Positions 26,591 to 35,546 of a stretch of 64,000 nt of DNA are shown piece after piece. The stretch is from Bradyrhizobium sp. AZCC 1610 (GTDB lineage: Bacteria > Pseudomonadota > Alphaproteobacteria > Rhizobiales > Xanthobacteraceae), in contig NZ_JAZHRR010000001.1 of NCBI RefSeq assembly GCF_036924515.1, positions 5,861,001-5,925,000 of the forward strand, in the 5' to 3' direction. The notes below the pieces were generated by a model. It searched no databases. It saw only the letters and a program-made list of their open reading frames with translations, and was not told where the DNA came from. The position numbers and the translations under genes are program-made. How positions within the stretch are numbered: the stretch's first letter is position 1; every line of letters starts with the position of its first letter.

Positions 26591-26795
26591 TCGTCGAGCG
26601 CGCCTCGCTCGGTTCACAAAAACCGCACGCCTTCCGGCAGATCCTTTTCCCCGACATCCACACAGCCCGGCGTCGCGAAGATCTTTGCCGGGCGCCTGGC
26701 CGGAAAAAACAGCTTTCCGGCTGGCGGATGCAGCTTGACTCTACGAGAACGAAAAGAGAACATGCTTTCCTGCCGCCAGCCACGGGAGTTCAGCC

Positions 26796-27008
26796 ATGTC
26801 CGTCACATCGTCCCTGTCCGACAACAGCCGCTACGAGCAGGCCTGCGATCAGGCCATCGCGATGTGCGACGGCAATCTGCGCTCGACCATCAAGGCGCTG
26901 ATCATGGCGAACGAGTATCTGGAAACCGAACTGGAGGAATTGCAGGCGGCAATCGCCGCCGGCTGTGTGCCGGCGCGAACCTCCCATGCGGAGAGCGACG
27001 CTGCCTGA
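26796..27008 (+). CDS. Small helical protein of unknown function
   Basis: A 70-residue soluble protein with GGGAG about 7 bases upstream of ATG 26796. The core YEQACDQAIAMCDGNLRSTI is followed by the acidic helix ANEYLETELEELQAAI. I recall similar short proteins from Bradyrhizobium and Rhodopseudomonas without known function. It is followed after 23 bases by another small gene on the same strand, so the two probably share a transcript. Confidence 0.6.
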   Translation: MSVTSSLSDNSRYEQACDQAIAMCDGNLRSTIKALIMANEYLETELEELQAAIAAGCVPARTSHAESDAA

Positions 27009-27031
27009 TCAATCAAACCCGGAGCGAACCA

Positions 27032-27283
27032 ATGGCCGATGTCACTTATTACGTCGCGATGCCATTCCTGCAGGACGATAGTGGCTCGCCGGTGGCGGGC
27101 GCCGCGGAAGAATGCCAGAGCCCAACGATCGCGTTGCGGCGCGCCGAGACGATGTCGCGGATGGCCGGCAGCATCGGCGCCATAGCCTTCAGCCGCAGCG
27201 GCGATCCCATGATGGGTGAATTCGGCGACGCGAAACTGCTGCACAAGTTCGGCAATGTGCCGGATGATCTCAGCGGGCTTTAA
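27032..27283 (+). CDS. Small protein of unknown function
   Basis: An 83-residue protein starting at ATG 27032 with GGAG 8 bases upstream. It begins MADVTYYVAMPFLQDDSG, contains a helical stretch (SPTIALRRAETMSRMAG) and an FSRSGDPMMGEFGDAKLL segment. No signal peptide or motif is seen. It is probably expressed with the gene at 26796. Not recognised beyond a general resemblance to Bradyrhizobium hypotheticals. Confidence 0.6.
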   Translation: MADVTYYVAMPFLQDDSGSPVAGAAEECQSPTIALRRAETMSRMAGSIGAIAFSRSGDPMMGEFGDAKLLHKFGNVPDDLSGL

Positions 27284-27298
27284 GGATCGTCGGGATTT

Positions 27299-27379
27299 GT
27301 AGGGCAAAGCGCAAGCGTGCCCTCCATCTTCTTCCCTACTTGCCGATGGTGGGCACGGCGCAAGCGCGCCTTGCCCACA
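27299..27379. repeat. Imperfect extragenic palindrome
   Basis: GTAGGGCAAAGCGCAAGCGTGCCC at the left and GGTGGGCACGGCGCAAGC...CTTGCCCAC at the right form an imperfect inverted repeat between two convergent genes. It is a different family from the repeats at 338-8405. It could act as a bidirectional transcript end. Confidence 0.6.
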
Positions 27380-27392
27380 GATCTCCAGCACT

Positions 27393-28076
27393 TCACGATG
27401 CCTCGTGCCGCCGCAGCGCCTTGCGCACATACATGGCGCTGTCGGCAGCTTCCAGCGCGCGGCCGGCTTCGGAGTGGGTATCGAGAACGAAGACGCCCGC
27501 GGAGGCGCCCGCGGTAATGGTGCGGCCATCGAACACGAAACTCAGGCGATCGATCGCTTCCTCCAGCGCGGCCGCCTTTGCCCTGGCATCGGTCTCGCTG
27601 AGATTCCACAACAGCAGCGCAAACTCGTCGCCGCCGAGTCGGCCGACCACGTCGGAAGCGCGCACCTGCGCGAGCAGCGTCGTGACGATGGCCTTGAGCA
27701 CCTGGTCGCCTGCGGCATGTCCAAAGGCGTCGTTGATCGGTTTCAAGCGATCGACGTCGAGCACGACCAGGGCGCCGCCGGCGCGATAGCGTTTGATGTA
27801 GGCAATCGCACGATTGAGTTCGCGCTCGAAGCCACGCCGGTTCGGAATGCCCAGCAGGAAGTCGGTATCGGCGGAGGCCTGAAGTTCCTCGATCTGCGCC
27901 TGCGTCTGGGCCAGTTGTGCCTTCAGCCGGCGAATCGTTGCCTTGGTGCCGTTGGACGCCGCCGACGGCCGGGATCCCGGTGCGGATGACCGCCGCGGGG
28001 CGACTTTTCGCCCGGAAACCGCGCTTTTGGGGCGTTTTCCGGCCCTGGAGGCGGTCGCCCTGGTTTTCTTCTTCAT
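27393..28076 (-). CDS. Diguanylate cyclase (GGDEF)
   Basis: A 227-residue soluble protein. Residues 1-45 are a basic Lys/Arg/Ser-rich tail and 46-68 a short coiled coil (TIRRLKAQLAQTQAQIEEL). The GGDEF domain fills the rest (DTDFLLGIPNRRGFERELNR, LVVLDVDRLKPINDAFGH, RLGGDEFALLL). The signature is intact, and RASD sits five residues before it, matching the RxxD product-inhibition site. It should make c-di-GMP under feedback control. The basic N-terminus is unusual and could bind nucleic acid or membranes; that is speculation. Confidence 0.88.
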   Translation of the reverse strand: MKKKTRATASRAGKRPKSAVSGRKVAPRRSSAPGSRPSAASNGTKATIRRLKAQLAQTQAQIEELQASADTDFLLGIPNRRGFERELNRAIAYIKRYRAGGALVVLDVDRLKPINDAFGHAAGDQVLKAIVTTLLAQVRASDVVGRLGGDEFALLLWNLSETDARAKAAALEEAIDRLSFVFDGRTITAGASAGVFVLDTHSEAGRALEAADSAMYVRKALRRHEAS

Positions 28077-28160
28077 GGCCTTCCCTGTGCAGGCTTGCTT
28101 ATGAAGGCTTGCCGGGATTCACCAAGACAGGATAGTCCATTCCTGATCCCTTGCCACGCC

Positions 28161-28189
28161 TTGGATGAGCCGCGGGCCGACCCTATAAT
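28161..28189 (+). promoter_or_regulatory. Probable sigma-70 promoter of purEK
   Basis: A perfect TATAAT at 28184-28189 lies 17 bases after TTGGAT (28161-28166), 39 bases ahead of the purE start. The -35 element matches consensus only at TTG. Confidence 0.5.
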
Positions 28190-28227
28190 CGGCCTATGTT
28201 TCTGGATTCCCGAACAGAATTGACGAG

Positions 28228-28716
28228 ATGACCGCACCCATCGCCATCATCATGGGCAGCCAGTCCGACTGGGAGACCATGCGCCACGCCGCCGAAACGC
28301 TGGCTGTGCTCGGGATCGATTGCGAAAAGCGCATCGTCTCGGCCCACCGGACCCCGGACCGGCTGTTTGCCTTCGCCAAGGGCGCCAAGGCACAAGGCTT
28401 CAAGGTCATCATCGCCGGCGCCGGTGGGGCAGCCCATCTCCCGGGCATGGCGGCGGCGCTGACGGAACTGCCGGTGTTCGGCGTTCCCGTCGAATCCAAG
28501 GCGCTGTCGGGGGTCGATTCGCTTTACTCGATCGTCCAGATGCCGGCCGGTGTTCCCGTCGGAACGCTGGCGATCGGAAAGGCCGGTGCGATCAACGCCG
28601 CGCTGCTGGCGGCAAGCGTGCTCGCGCTGAACGATCCGGCGCTGGCGACGCGGCTTGCCGTCTGGCGCAAGCAGCAGACCGACGCGGTTAAAGAGCGCCC
28701 GGAGGGATCGGCGTGA
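28228..28716 (+). CDS. purE: N5-carboxyaminoimidazole ribonucleotide mutase
   Basis: A 162-residue cytoplasmic enzyme converting N5-CAIR to CAIR in purine synthesis. The motifs are [12 protein letters not shown] near the start, [16 protein letters not shown] and [12 protein letters not shown], all typical of class I PurE, plus [20 protein letters not shown]. The length is normal. It overlaps purK by 4 bases (GTGA), so the two are translated together and supply successive steps. Confidence 0.95.
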   Translation: MTAPIAIIMGSQSDWETMRHAAETLAVLGIDCEKRIVSAHRTPDRLFAFAKGAKAQGFKVIIAGAGGAAHLPGMAAALTELPVFGVPVESKALSGVDSLYSIVQMPAGVPVGTLAIGKAGAINAALLAASVLALNDPALATRLAVWRKQQTDAVKERPEGSA

Positions 28717-29816
28717 CGGCTTCAGGCGAGGTGAAGTTGAAGCCGGGCGACACCATCGGAATTCTCGGCGGAGGACAATTGGGCCGGATGCTGGCGATGG
28801 CCGCGGCGCGCCTTGGCCTCAGATGCCAGGTGTTCTCGCCGGATCCGGACTCGCCCGCCTTCGACGTGGTGCTGAACGCGACCTGTGCCGAATATGCCGA
28901 TGTCGAGGCGCTCGAGCTGTTCGCCAACGATGTCGACGTCATCACCTATGAATTCGAGAACGTTCCGGCCGCCACCGCCATGGTGCTGGCCGCGCGGCGT
29001 CCCGTGCTGCCGGCGCAGAAGATTCTCGAGACCACGCAGGACCGGCTGGTCGAGAAGGATTTCATCAAGCGGCTCGGCATCGGCACCGCCGACTATGCCG
29101 ACGTGTCGTCGGTTGAAACCCTGCACGCGGCGATCGCGCGCATCGGCCTTCCCGCCGTGATCAAGACCCGCCGCTTCGGCTATGACGGCAAGGGCCAGGC
29201 CATCATCCGCGACGGCGACGATCCGAACCAGGTCTGGGAAGACCTCGGCACCAAATCCGCGATCCTCGAAGCCTTCATTCCGTTTGAGCGCGAGGTCTCC
29301 GTGATCGCCGCGCGCTCGGCGGACGGCGAGGTGGAATGCTACGACGTCACCGAGAATGAGCACCGCGATCACATCCTGAAGATCTCGCGGGCACCGGCCG
29401 CGATATCGGATGCGCTGGCCGCAGACGCGCGTGCCGTCGCCGAGAAGATCGCCAACGCCCTGAACTATGTCGGCGTGCTCGCGGTCGAGTTGTTCGTCGT
29501 TGCCGGAAACGGCGGACCGCACGTGCTGGTCAACGAGATTGCGCCGCGGGTGCATAATTCCGGGCATTGGACGCTGGACGGCGCCTCGGTCTCCCAGTTC
29601 GAGCAGCACATCCGTGCGATCGCCGGCTGGCCGCTTGGCAAGCCGGTTCGTCACGGCGAGGTCACCATGACCAACCTGATCGGCGACGATATCCTCGACT
29701 ACGAGCAATGGCTGACGGTGCCCGGCGCCACGGTTCATCTCTACGGCAAGGGCGCACCGCGGCCGGGCCGCAAGATGGGCCATGTCACCGAAGTGGCTCC
29801 GGCAAGCAAGAAATAA
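28713..29816 (+). CDS. purK: N5-carboxyaminoimidazole ribonucleotide synthase
   Basis: A 367-residue ATP-grasp enzyme that carboxylates AIR to N5-CAIR using ATP and bicarbonate. The N-terminus has [20 protein letters not shown]. The ATP-grasp region includes [15 protein letters not shown], and [20 protein letters not shown] is the family signature near the end. It starts at GTG 28713 inside the end of purE. The substrate is passed on to PurE. Confidence 0.95.
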   Translation: MTASGEVKLKPGDTIGILGGGQLGRMLAMAAARLGLRCQVFSPDPDSPAFDVVLNATCAEYADVEALELFANDVDVITYEFENVPAATAMVLAARRPVLPAQKILETTQDRLVEKDFIKRLGIGTADYADVSSVETLHAAIARIGLPAVIKTRRFGYDGKGQAIIRDGDDPNQVWEDLGTKSAILEAFIPFEREVSVIAARSADGEVECYDVTENEHRDHILKISRAPAAISDALAADARAVAEKIANALNYVGVLAVELFVVAGNGGPHVLVNEIAPRVHNSGHWTLDGASVSQFEQHIRAIAGWPLGKPVRHGEVTMTNLIGDDILDYEQWLTVPGATVHLYGKGAPRPGRKMGHVTEVAPASKK

Positions 29817-29839
29817 CGCTTGCCGGCGCGTTTTGCAGA

Positions 29840-30562
29840 TCACGCCGTCTTCAAGCCTTCCACGACGCCGGCCGGCTCCTCGCTGAGCCAGCGATAGATC
29901 GCGCCGCCGAGCGCACCGCCGATCAGCGGCGCAACCCAGAACAGCCAGAGCTGCGCCAGCGCCCAGCCGCCGACGAACAGCGCGGGCCCGGTGCTGCGCG
30001 CGGGATTTACCGACGTGTTGGTGACGGGAATGCTGACGAGATGGATCATCACCAGCGCCAATCCGATGGCGAGCGGCGCAAAGCCCGCAGGCGCCTTGCC
30101 GTGCGTGGCGCCCATGATGATGAACAGGAACATCATGGTCATCACCACTTCGGTGATGAAGCAGACCATCATGTTGTACTGCCCGGGCGAATGCGCATCA
30201 TAGCCGTTGGAGGCAAAGCCCTTGGCCAGATCGAAGCCGGGCGCGCCGCTTGCGATCACATAGAGCAACGCCGCGGCAACGACAGCGCCGATCACCTGCG
30301 CGATCACGTAAGGAACGATTTGCTGCGCCGGAAACCGTCCGCCGGCCGCGAGGCCGATCGTGACGGCGGGATTGAGATGGCAGCCGGAAATGTGGCCGAT
30401 CGCATAGGCCATGGTCACGACGCTCAGGCCGAACGCCAGGGATACGCCGACCAGGCCGATACCGACCTGAGGAAAGCCGGCGGCGATGACCGCGCTGCCG
30501 CATCCCGCAAAAGTGAGCCAAAACGTGCCGATCGCTTCAGCGGCATATTTTTTGGTATTCAT
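29840..30562 (-). CDS. aqpZ: Aquaporin Z-type water channel
   Basis: A 240-residue inner-membrane channel with six membrane helices and both NPA half-helices ([11 protein letters not shown] and [15 protein letters not shown]). His and Arg near the NPA loops fit a water-selective filter as in AqpZ rather than a glycerol facilitator. ATG 30562 has GGAGG eight bases upstream; the frame's earlier start at 30577 overlaps that site. Convergent with purK. Function by family is osmotic water flux. Confidence 0.92.
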   Translation of the reverse strand: MNTKKYAAEAIGTFWLTFAGCGSAVIAAGFPQVGIGLVGVSLAFGLSVVTMAYAIGHISGCHLNPAVTIGLAAGGRFPAQQIVPYVIAQVIGAVVAAALLYVIASGAPGFDLAKGFASNGYDAHSPGQYNMMVCFITEVVMTMMFLFIIMGATHGKAPAGFAPLAIGLALVMIHLVSIPVTNTSVNPARSTGPALFVGGWALAQLWLFWVAPLIGGALGGAIYRWLSEEPAGVVEGLKTA

Positions 30563-30817
30563 ATTCGCCTCCCGCATGTTTTGAGTGGCTGGATGCTAGG
30601 GAGGGGCCCGTGAAGGGCTCGTTATTTGAGGAAACCGCGGTCGTACCGCCTGAATCCCGCCGATTTTCGTGGCCTTCCCGGGCCGGAAACCGCCTTCTCA
30701 GGTGGACATCAGCGGTTTTGTCTGCTACATGCCCGCGCTCAGGGTTAAGGGCCAGGCCTTTCGCCGGCCCTTCACTTTACCAGAATTCCTATCCGATCAA
30801 TTGAAAGAGGATGCCGC

Positions 30818-31123
30818 GTGCAGGTTCTCGTCCGCGATAACAATGTCGATCAAGCCCTCAAGGCGCTGAAGAAGAAGATGCAGCGCGAGGGTATTTTCCG
30901 CGAGATGAAGCTCCGCGGGCACTACGAAAAGCCCTCCGAGAAGAAGGCCCGTGAAAAGGCCGAAGCCGTGCGCCGCGCGCGCAAGCTGGCCCGCAAGAAG
31001 CTGCAGCGCGAAGGCCTGCTGCCGATGAAGCCCAAGCCGGTGTTCGGCGCAGGTCCCGGTGGCGACCGTGGCGGCGCTGGCGGTCGTGGTGGCCCGGGCG
31101 CAGGTCCGCGCGGACCGCGCTGA
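30818..31123 (+). CDS. rpsU: 30S ribosomal protein S21
   Basis: A 101-residue protein starting at GTG 30818 with AGAGG upstream. The S21 core is [20 protein letters not shown] followed by a Lys/Arg-rich helix. The final 25 residues are a Gly/Arg/Pro tail with [12 protein letters not shown], longer than in enteric S21, as is usual in Bradyrhizobium relatives. S21 helps the 30S subunit pair with the Shine-Dalgarno region. It ends just before a strong terminator at 31148. Confidence 0.95.
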   Translation: MQVLVRDNNVDQALKALKKKMQREGIFREMKLRGHYEKPSEKKAREKAEAVRRARKLARKKLQREGLLPMKPKPVFGAGPGGDRGGAGGRGGPGAGPRGPR

Positions 31124-31147
31124 GCTCGTTCTAAAAGATTTGAATTG

Positions 31148-31180
31148 AAAACGCGGGCCCCGGGGCCCGCGTTTTTGTTT
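31148..31180 (+). terminator. Rho-independent terminator of rpsU
   Basis: A GC-rich perfect stem (ACGCGGGCCCC/GGGGCCCGCGT) followed by GTTTTTGTTTTTTG, 25 bases after the rpsU stop. The A-run before the stem also makes it usable from the other strand. Confidence 0.9.
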
Positions 31181-31345
31181 TTTGCCATCGCACAGATCCG
31201 GCTGTGTCGGATAATCAGCTGGCGCGCGCGGCGCGCTCGATCACTCGTATCTCCTTTGCCGGCTGTTGCGGCTATTTTCACCGATGCATTTTGCGGCTCA
31301 TCAGGTTACCTATGCCGTATTCGACTCGCGAGAGTATTCCGCTGC

Positions 31346-31990
31346 ATGGCCGTTACGGATTGCAATGCCCTCCCCCGCGCTTCGCGCTTGACGGCCATAC
31401 CTGTCGCGCTACTCGCCACCGTTCTGGCCCTCCCGTTCGGCGGCTGTTCATTCGACCTGGGATCATGGGGATCAGACAAGGAGAAGCTGCAGGCCGTCGA
31501 GCAGAAACCGACGGGCACGATCAGCGGACAAAGCGTCAGCGCCGCCCAAGGCTACACAACGCGCGGCCAAACTCTCGCCAAATCCGGCAAAACCGAAGAA
31601 GCGCTGGCGGAATTCGACCGCGCGCTCGCACTCGATCCCTACAACGTGCAGGCGCTGTACGGCCGCGGCTTGATCTATCAGGCCGACAAGCAGCATGAGC
31701 AGGCGATCGCGGATTTCACCGCAGCCAATGGCCTGACGCCGCAACGGGTCGAGCCGCTGCTGGCGCGCGCAACCAGCTACCTCGCCATCGACAAGGCAAA
31801 GGAAGCCGCTTCCGATCTCGACGAGGCGGTGCAGGCCGATCCCAACAGCGCGCCAGCCTGGTCGGCTCGCGGCGTCACCTATGAACGTCTAGGCGACAAG
31901 GCCAAAGCGTTCACCTCCTACGGCCGTGCGCTCGCGCTCCGCCCCAAGGACGAAGCCGCGCGAAGCGGCCTCGCGCGCACCGGCGGCTAG
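31346..31990 (+). CDS. TPR-containing lipoprotein
   Basis: A 214-residue protein. Its signal VALLATVLALPFGGC has a lipobox ending at the Cys. A linker precedes three to four TPR units (ARGQTLAKSGK-type start, then EEALAEFDRALALDPYNVQA, ADFTAANGLTP and GRALALRPKDEA). It is probably attached to a membrane on the periplasmic side and scaffolds other envelope proteins; similar TPR lipoproteins are common in Rhizobiales. ATG 31346 gives the shortest leader with a good signal. It stands alone, convergent with the gene at 32002. Confidence 0.75.
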   Translation: MAVTDCNALPRASRLTAIPVALLATVLALPFGGCSFDLGSWGSDKEKLQAVEQKPTGTISGQSVSAAQGYTTRGQTLAKSGKTEEALAEFDRALALDPYNVQALYGRGLIYQADKQHEQAIADFTAANGLTPQRVEPLLARATSYLAIDKAKEAASDLDEAVQADPNSAPAWSARGVTYERLGDKAKAFTSYGRALALRPKDEAARSGLARTGG

Positions 31991-32001
31991 CTTCTCCAGA
32001 A

Positions 32002-33063
32002 TTATTTCGGCAGCACCGCGTGGAAGAGCGACTTGGCGGTCGACAGCGCGTCCTCGGCAGCCGCCGTGGCACGCTCGCGCACGGAAGGCTCCGCAACTTC
32101 GGCACGCAGATCGAGCGGACGCGAGACCGGAATTTCGGCAGGCGGGGTTGGACGGTTCGGGTCGCTGGCCTCGGCATAAGGCGGCCGCGCCTGCGACCGA
32201 GCATGACCGGACGAAGGCTGACCAAAGGGTTCGCCGGCCGGCGAACCCGAGACCATGATCGGGGGCGGCAGCGGACGAAGCGCGGGCGCATTCACCGCGG
32301 CAGGCGCATTGGCGACCACGGGCGCATTCGCAACCCTGGGCGCCTCGGGAGCACGGACCGTCTCGGCCGCGCGCGGAGAGGTTTCGCCGTTGACGCGCAG
32401 GCGCTCGATCGCGGCGCGCGCCAGATCGTTGGCATCGCGGCGTTCATCCGGCGCAACCGCAGCCTCGGCCGGGGCGGCGGGTGCTGCCGCCGCAACCGGG
32501 GCCGCCGAGGACGTCAAGGGCTGCACGGGCGACGGCAGTATGACCCTGATCTTTTCCTTTTCGCGCGGCGCCGCGGCATGGCGGCGCTGGTCGGCGGGAC
32601 TGCCCGCGGTGTCGGCCGGACTTTCGGCCGATTTCACATCGGACTTGGTATCGGCAGACTTGGTATCGGCAGACTTGGTATCGGCGGACTTGGTTTCGGG
32701 TTTGGCGTCAACCTTCGCTTCAGTTTTCGCTTCAGTTTTTTCCTGAGCCTTTTCGACCACCGCCGACCGTTCGGCAGCGGTCTTCTCCATGATGGCCTTC
32801 TCGGAGATTCCCCTCGCCTTGACGCCGGCAGCCGGAAGATTGCTGACACTGGCCGTGGTCTCGGCCGGCTTGGCATCGGATTTTGCTTCCGCCTTACCAT
32901 CCCCCTTGCCATCCCCCTTGGGATTAGCAGTCGACGCCGCAGCGGCAGGAGCGTCGGCGCTGGGCTTGGTCACAATGTAGTGGTTGACGATGTACGCCCC
33001 GATGACGGTCGCAGCCACCGAGGGAAAGATGTCTACGGCGAATTTCTTCAGGTAATTCAGCAT
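32002..33063 (-). CDS. Membrane-anchored Ala/Pro/Lys-rich low-complexity protein
   Basis: A 353-residue protein with one N-terminal membrane segment (about residues 8-28, FAVDIFPSVAATVIGAYIV). The rest is low complexity: a charged Lys/Ala/Glu region, a tandem peptide repeat of KSADT (three perfect units, DNA repeats at about 32640-32700), then Ala/Pro-rich sequence and a C-terminal helix (VRERATAAAEDALSTAKSLF). The layout suggests a long flexible periplasmic or cytoplasmic linker with a binding helix at the end, vaguely like TonB- or Tol-type tethers but with no such domain. The start was set at ATG 33063 because the longer frame has no membrane segment first. Function unknown. Confidence 0.65.
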   Translation of the reverse strand: MLNYLKKFAVDIFPSVAATVIGAYIVNHYIVTKPSADAPAAAASTANPKGDGKGDGKAEAKSDAKPAETTASVSNLPAAGVKARGISEKAIMEKTAAERSAVVEKAQEKTEAKTEAKVDAKPETKSADTKSADTKSADTKSDVKSAESPADTAGSPADQRRHAAAPREKEKIRVILPSPVQPLTSSAAPVAAAAPAAPAEAAVAPDERRDANDLARAAIERLRVNGETSPRAAETVRAPEAPRVANAPVVANAPAAVNAPALRPLPPPIMVSGSPAGEPFGQPSSGHARSQARPPYAEASDPNRPTPPAEIPVSRPLDLRAEVAEPSVRERATAAAEDALSTAKSLFHAVLPK

Positions 33064-33269
33064 TCCGGCCACTCCCCGCGGTCCTTCAATTGCCGGAACT
33101 TTGAGGCACATTGAGGGATCAACTGCGACGGATCGATGGCAATTCAGCAGTTCCCGTGCAGGTCGAGGCGACACCGCTTGGGTCGAGCCGGAAATCCAGG
33201 TTTCGTTTCCAGGAAGTTAATGCGCCCGCCGCTGCCGCCCGGCACCCAGGCCACGGCTCCGGGCGGAGG

Positions 33270-33554
33270 TCAGGGCTTCAGTTCGACCTCCAGGAACACG
33301 ATCTCGGCTGCCGTCTCGTTGAGCACGTCGTGCTGGACGCCGGCTTTCCGGAAATAGGATTTGCCGGCCCCGAGCTGCGCCTTGGTGCGTTCGCCGTTCG
33401 GCGCGACGATGGTCATCTCGCCCGAGGTCACCGGCACGATTACGTAGTCCATCTCGTGGGTGTGATCGCCGGTAGCGCTGCCCGGCGCCAGCCGCCATTC
33501 GGTGACGCGGACTTCTGATGTGTCGACCTGAACGTCGGATTTGGCGGCAAGCAT
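33270..33554 (-). CDS. Small cupin-domain protein
   Basis: A 94-residue single-domain cupin. The first motif is GDHTHEMDYVIVPVTSGEM (with two His and a Glu-like acidic ligand) and the second PNGERTK...SYFRKAGVQHDVLNET. The metal-binding residues H-x-H and the later H look present. Small cupins bind metals or act as isomerase or sensor domains; the substrate is unknown. It begins 15 bases after the calcium/proton antiporter stop on the same strand and is probably the last gene of that operon. Confidence 0.75.
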   Translation of the reverse strand: MLAAKSDVQVDTSEVRVTEWRLAPGSATGDHTHEMDYVIVPVTSGEMTIVAPNGERTKAQLGAGKSYFRKAGVQHDVLNETAAEIVFLEVELKP

Positions 33555-33569
33555 TTCATTCTTCTCCGA

Positions 33570-34667
33570 TTACGGCACGAACACCATAAACACGAACACG
33601 GCAAACACCACCATGTGCACCAGCCCGAACAGGATGTTGGTGCGGCCGGTGCCGAAGGTGAGAATGCTCAGGAAGAACGTGAGCAGTAGCAACACCATGC
33701 CCTGACCGTTGAGCCCGAGCACGAGTTCCTTGTCGAGCGCGTAGGTGGCCAGGCCGACGGCGGGAATAGTCAGCCCAATGGTCGCCAGCGATGATCCGAG
33801 CGCGAGATTGATGCTCTTCTGCAGATCGTTGTTGCGCGCGGCTGCAATAGCGGTGACTCCCTCCGGCAGCAGGATGAGGACCGCGACCAGTACGCCGGCG
33901 AACGCAGGTGGGGCGCCGATCATCGCGGTCACGACATCGACCACCAGGGAAAATTTCTTCGCCAGAAGCACCACGGCAAGCAGGGAGATAAGCAGCAGCG
34001 CGATGCTGAGCGCCAGCATCCGGTTCGACAGGGATGAGGTTGCGATGGCAGCACCGTCGCCTCCCTTGATGAAATAGTCACTGTGCCGGATCGTCTGGGT
34101 ATAGAGGAACACGCCGTAGAGCATGAGCGTGACGAGGTCCACAAAGCCAAGCTGCGCCGCCGAATAGATCGGTCCCGGTGCCGTCAGCGTATAATTGGGC
34201 ATGATCAGCGTTATGGTCGACAGCACGAACAGCACGCTGAGATAAAGGTTGGCGCCGGAGACCTGGAAATCCTGCTCGCGGTAGCGCAGGCCCCCGATGA
34301 AGATACACAGGCCCACAAGGCCGTTGCACACGATCATCACCACCGCAAAAACGGTATCGCGCGCCAACGCCGGTTGCGGCTTGTCGCCGAGCATGATGGT
34401 CGCAATCAGCGCGACCTCGATGATGGTGACCGCAAGCGTCAACAGCAGCGTGCCGTAGGGTTCGCCGATTCGCTCGGCGATCACCTCGGCATGATGCACG
34501 GCCGCGAACACGGTGCCGAACAGGATCGCCAGCAGCACGGCCGCGAACAAAAGCCCGCCGGGCGACGGCGTGAAGCTGAGCCCGAGGCCGGTGGCCACGG
34601 CGAACAGTAGCAGCGCCAGTGCCGGGAATATCCAGGCCGATTTCGGCATTGGTCCGTGTTCGCTCAT
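33570..34667 (-). CDS. Calcium/proton (ChaA-type) cation antiporter
   Basis: A 365-residue inner-membrane protein with about eleven helices. It has the two acidic alpha-repeats of the Na/Ca exchanger family: HAEVIAERIGEPYGTLLLTLAVTIIEVALI early and LILLPEGVTAIAAARNNDLQKS later. AGGAGTTGAT lies upstream of ATG 34667. It resembles ChaA/y4hA ionic transporters that export Ca2+ or Na+ in exchange for protons. The upstream hydrolase and pnt genes and the downstream cupin are on the same strand with short gaps. Confidence 0.85.
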   Translation of the reverse strand: MSEHGPMPKSAWIFPALALLLFAVATGLGLSFTPSPGGLLFAAVLLAILFGTVFAAVHHAEVIAERIGEPYGTLLLTLAVTIIEVALIATIMLGDKPQPALARDTVFAVVMIVCNGLVGLCIFIGGLRYREQDFQVSGANLYLSVLFVLSTITLIMPNYTLTAPGPIYSAAQLGFVDLVTLMLYGVFLYTQTIRHSDYFIKGGDGAAIATSSLSNRMLALSIALLLISLLAVVLLAKKFSLVVDVVTAMIGAPPAFAGVLVAVLILLPEGVTAIAAARNNDLQKSINLALGSSLATIGLTIPAVGLATYALDKELVLGLNGQGMVLLLLTFFLSILTFGTGRTNILFGLVHMVVFAVFVFMVFVP

Positions 34668-34721
34668 GCGATCAACTCCTCGAAAGTTCGTAGACGGCCG
34701 AGGCACCCATCAAAGCGGCCA

Positions 34722-35528
34722 TCACCCCCTTGCAAGGTTGATGAAATTTCGTGCGATTTCAATCGCGCCGAAATTGTCCAGATCGTTGTGACCGCCCCTC
34801 GCAAGGCGGACAAACCGTTTCGGTTCGTTCGCCAGCGCAAACAGCCGTTCGCCAAACGCAACGGGTATCGTGACATCGAGCGCGCCATGCATGACGAGCA
34901 GCGGGACCTTGATCCTCGCGATGCGCTTGTCGGAATGGAACTGATCCCGCATCAAAAAGCGGACCGGTGCGAACCAGAACGCCGAGGCGGCCACGTCCAC
35001 GATGGAGGTATAGGCGGATTCCAGGATCAGCTTTCCGATCGGCTGTTCAGCCGCCAGCGCAACTGCGACGCCGGTGCCGAGGGAGAATCCCCATGCGACG
35101 ATCCTGTCCGCGCGGTATCGCGCGACGGTGAAGGCATAGGCCGCCGCAGCATCCTGCAGCAATCCCTGCTCGCTTGGTTGCCCGCTCGATCCGGCATAGC
35201 CGCGATAGGACAGCGCGACGATCCCCGTCCCGTCGGCGATCAGGTCGCGAAAGCGACCGAAGAAGCCGGCGAGATAATCGCCATTGCCGTGGAAATAAAG
35301 CACGACCGGACGGCCCGGCCTGGCCGGAACATGCCAGAGGATGACGCGCTCGCCGTCAGCCGTGGTCAGGACATGCTCTTCGGCTTCCGGAAAGCCAGCC
35401 GCTAGCGGCGTTGTGCGCGCGGTGGTCGGCACCGGAAACAGGACGGCGCGCTGCGCGAAGAACAACGCGAGCAGTGCGCAGACATAACCGGCCGAAACGA
35501 CGATCAGCAGCCATTTCAGGGTGGTCAT
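34722..35528 (-). CDS. Alpha/beta hydrolase, BEM46-like, membrane-anchored
   Basis: A 268-residue protein with one N-terminal membrane segment (LKWLLIVVSAGYVCALLALFF). The hydrolase fold contains YFHGNGDYLAGFFGRF (oxyanion region), the nucleophile elbow WGFSLGTG and a final His in RGGHNDLDNFG. PLLVMHGALDVTIPV supplies the acid. Related proteins act on unknown esters or lipids. It lies 18 bases after pntB and 54 bases before the cation antiporter gene, so it may be cotranscribed with both. Confidence 0.82.
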   Translation of the reverse strand: MTTLKWLLIVVSAGYVCALLALFFAQRAVLFPVPTTARTTPLAAGFPEAEEHVLTTADGERVILWHVPARPGRPVVLYFHGNGDYLAGFFGRFRDLIADGTGIVALSYRGYAGSSGQPSEQGLLQDAAAAYAFTVARYRADRIVAWGFSLGTGVAVALAAEQPIGKLILESAYTSIVDVAASAFWFAPVRFLMRDQFHSDKRIARIKVPLLVMHGALDVTIPVAFGERLFALANEPKRFVRLARGGHNDLDNFGAIEIARNFINLARG

Positions 35529-35546
35529 GAATTTCCTGCGAGCGCG

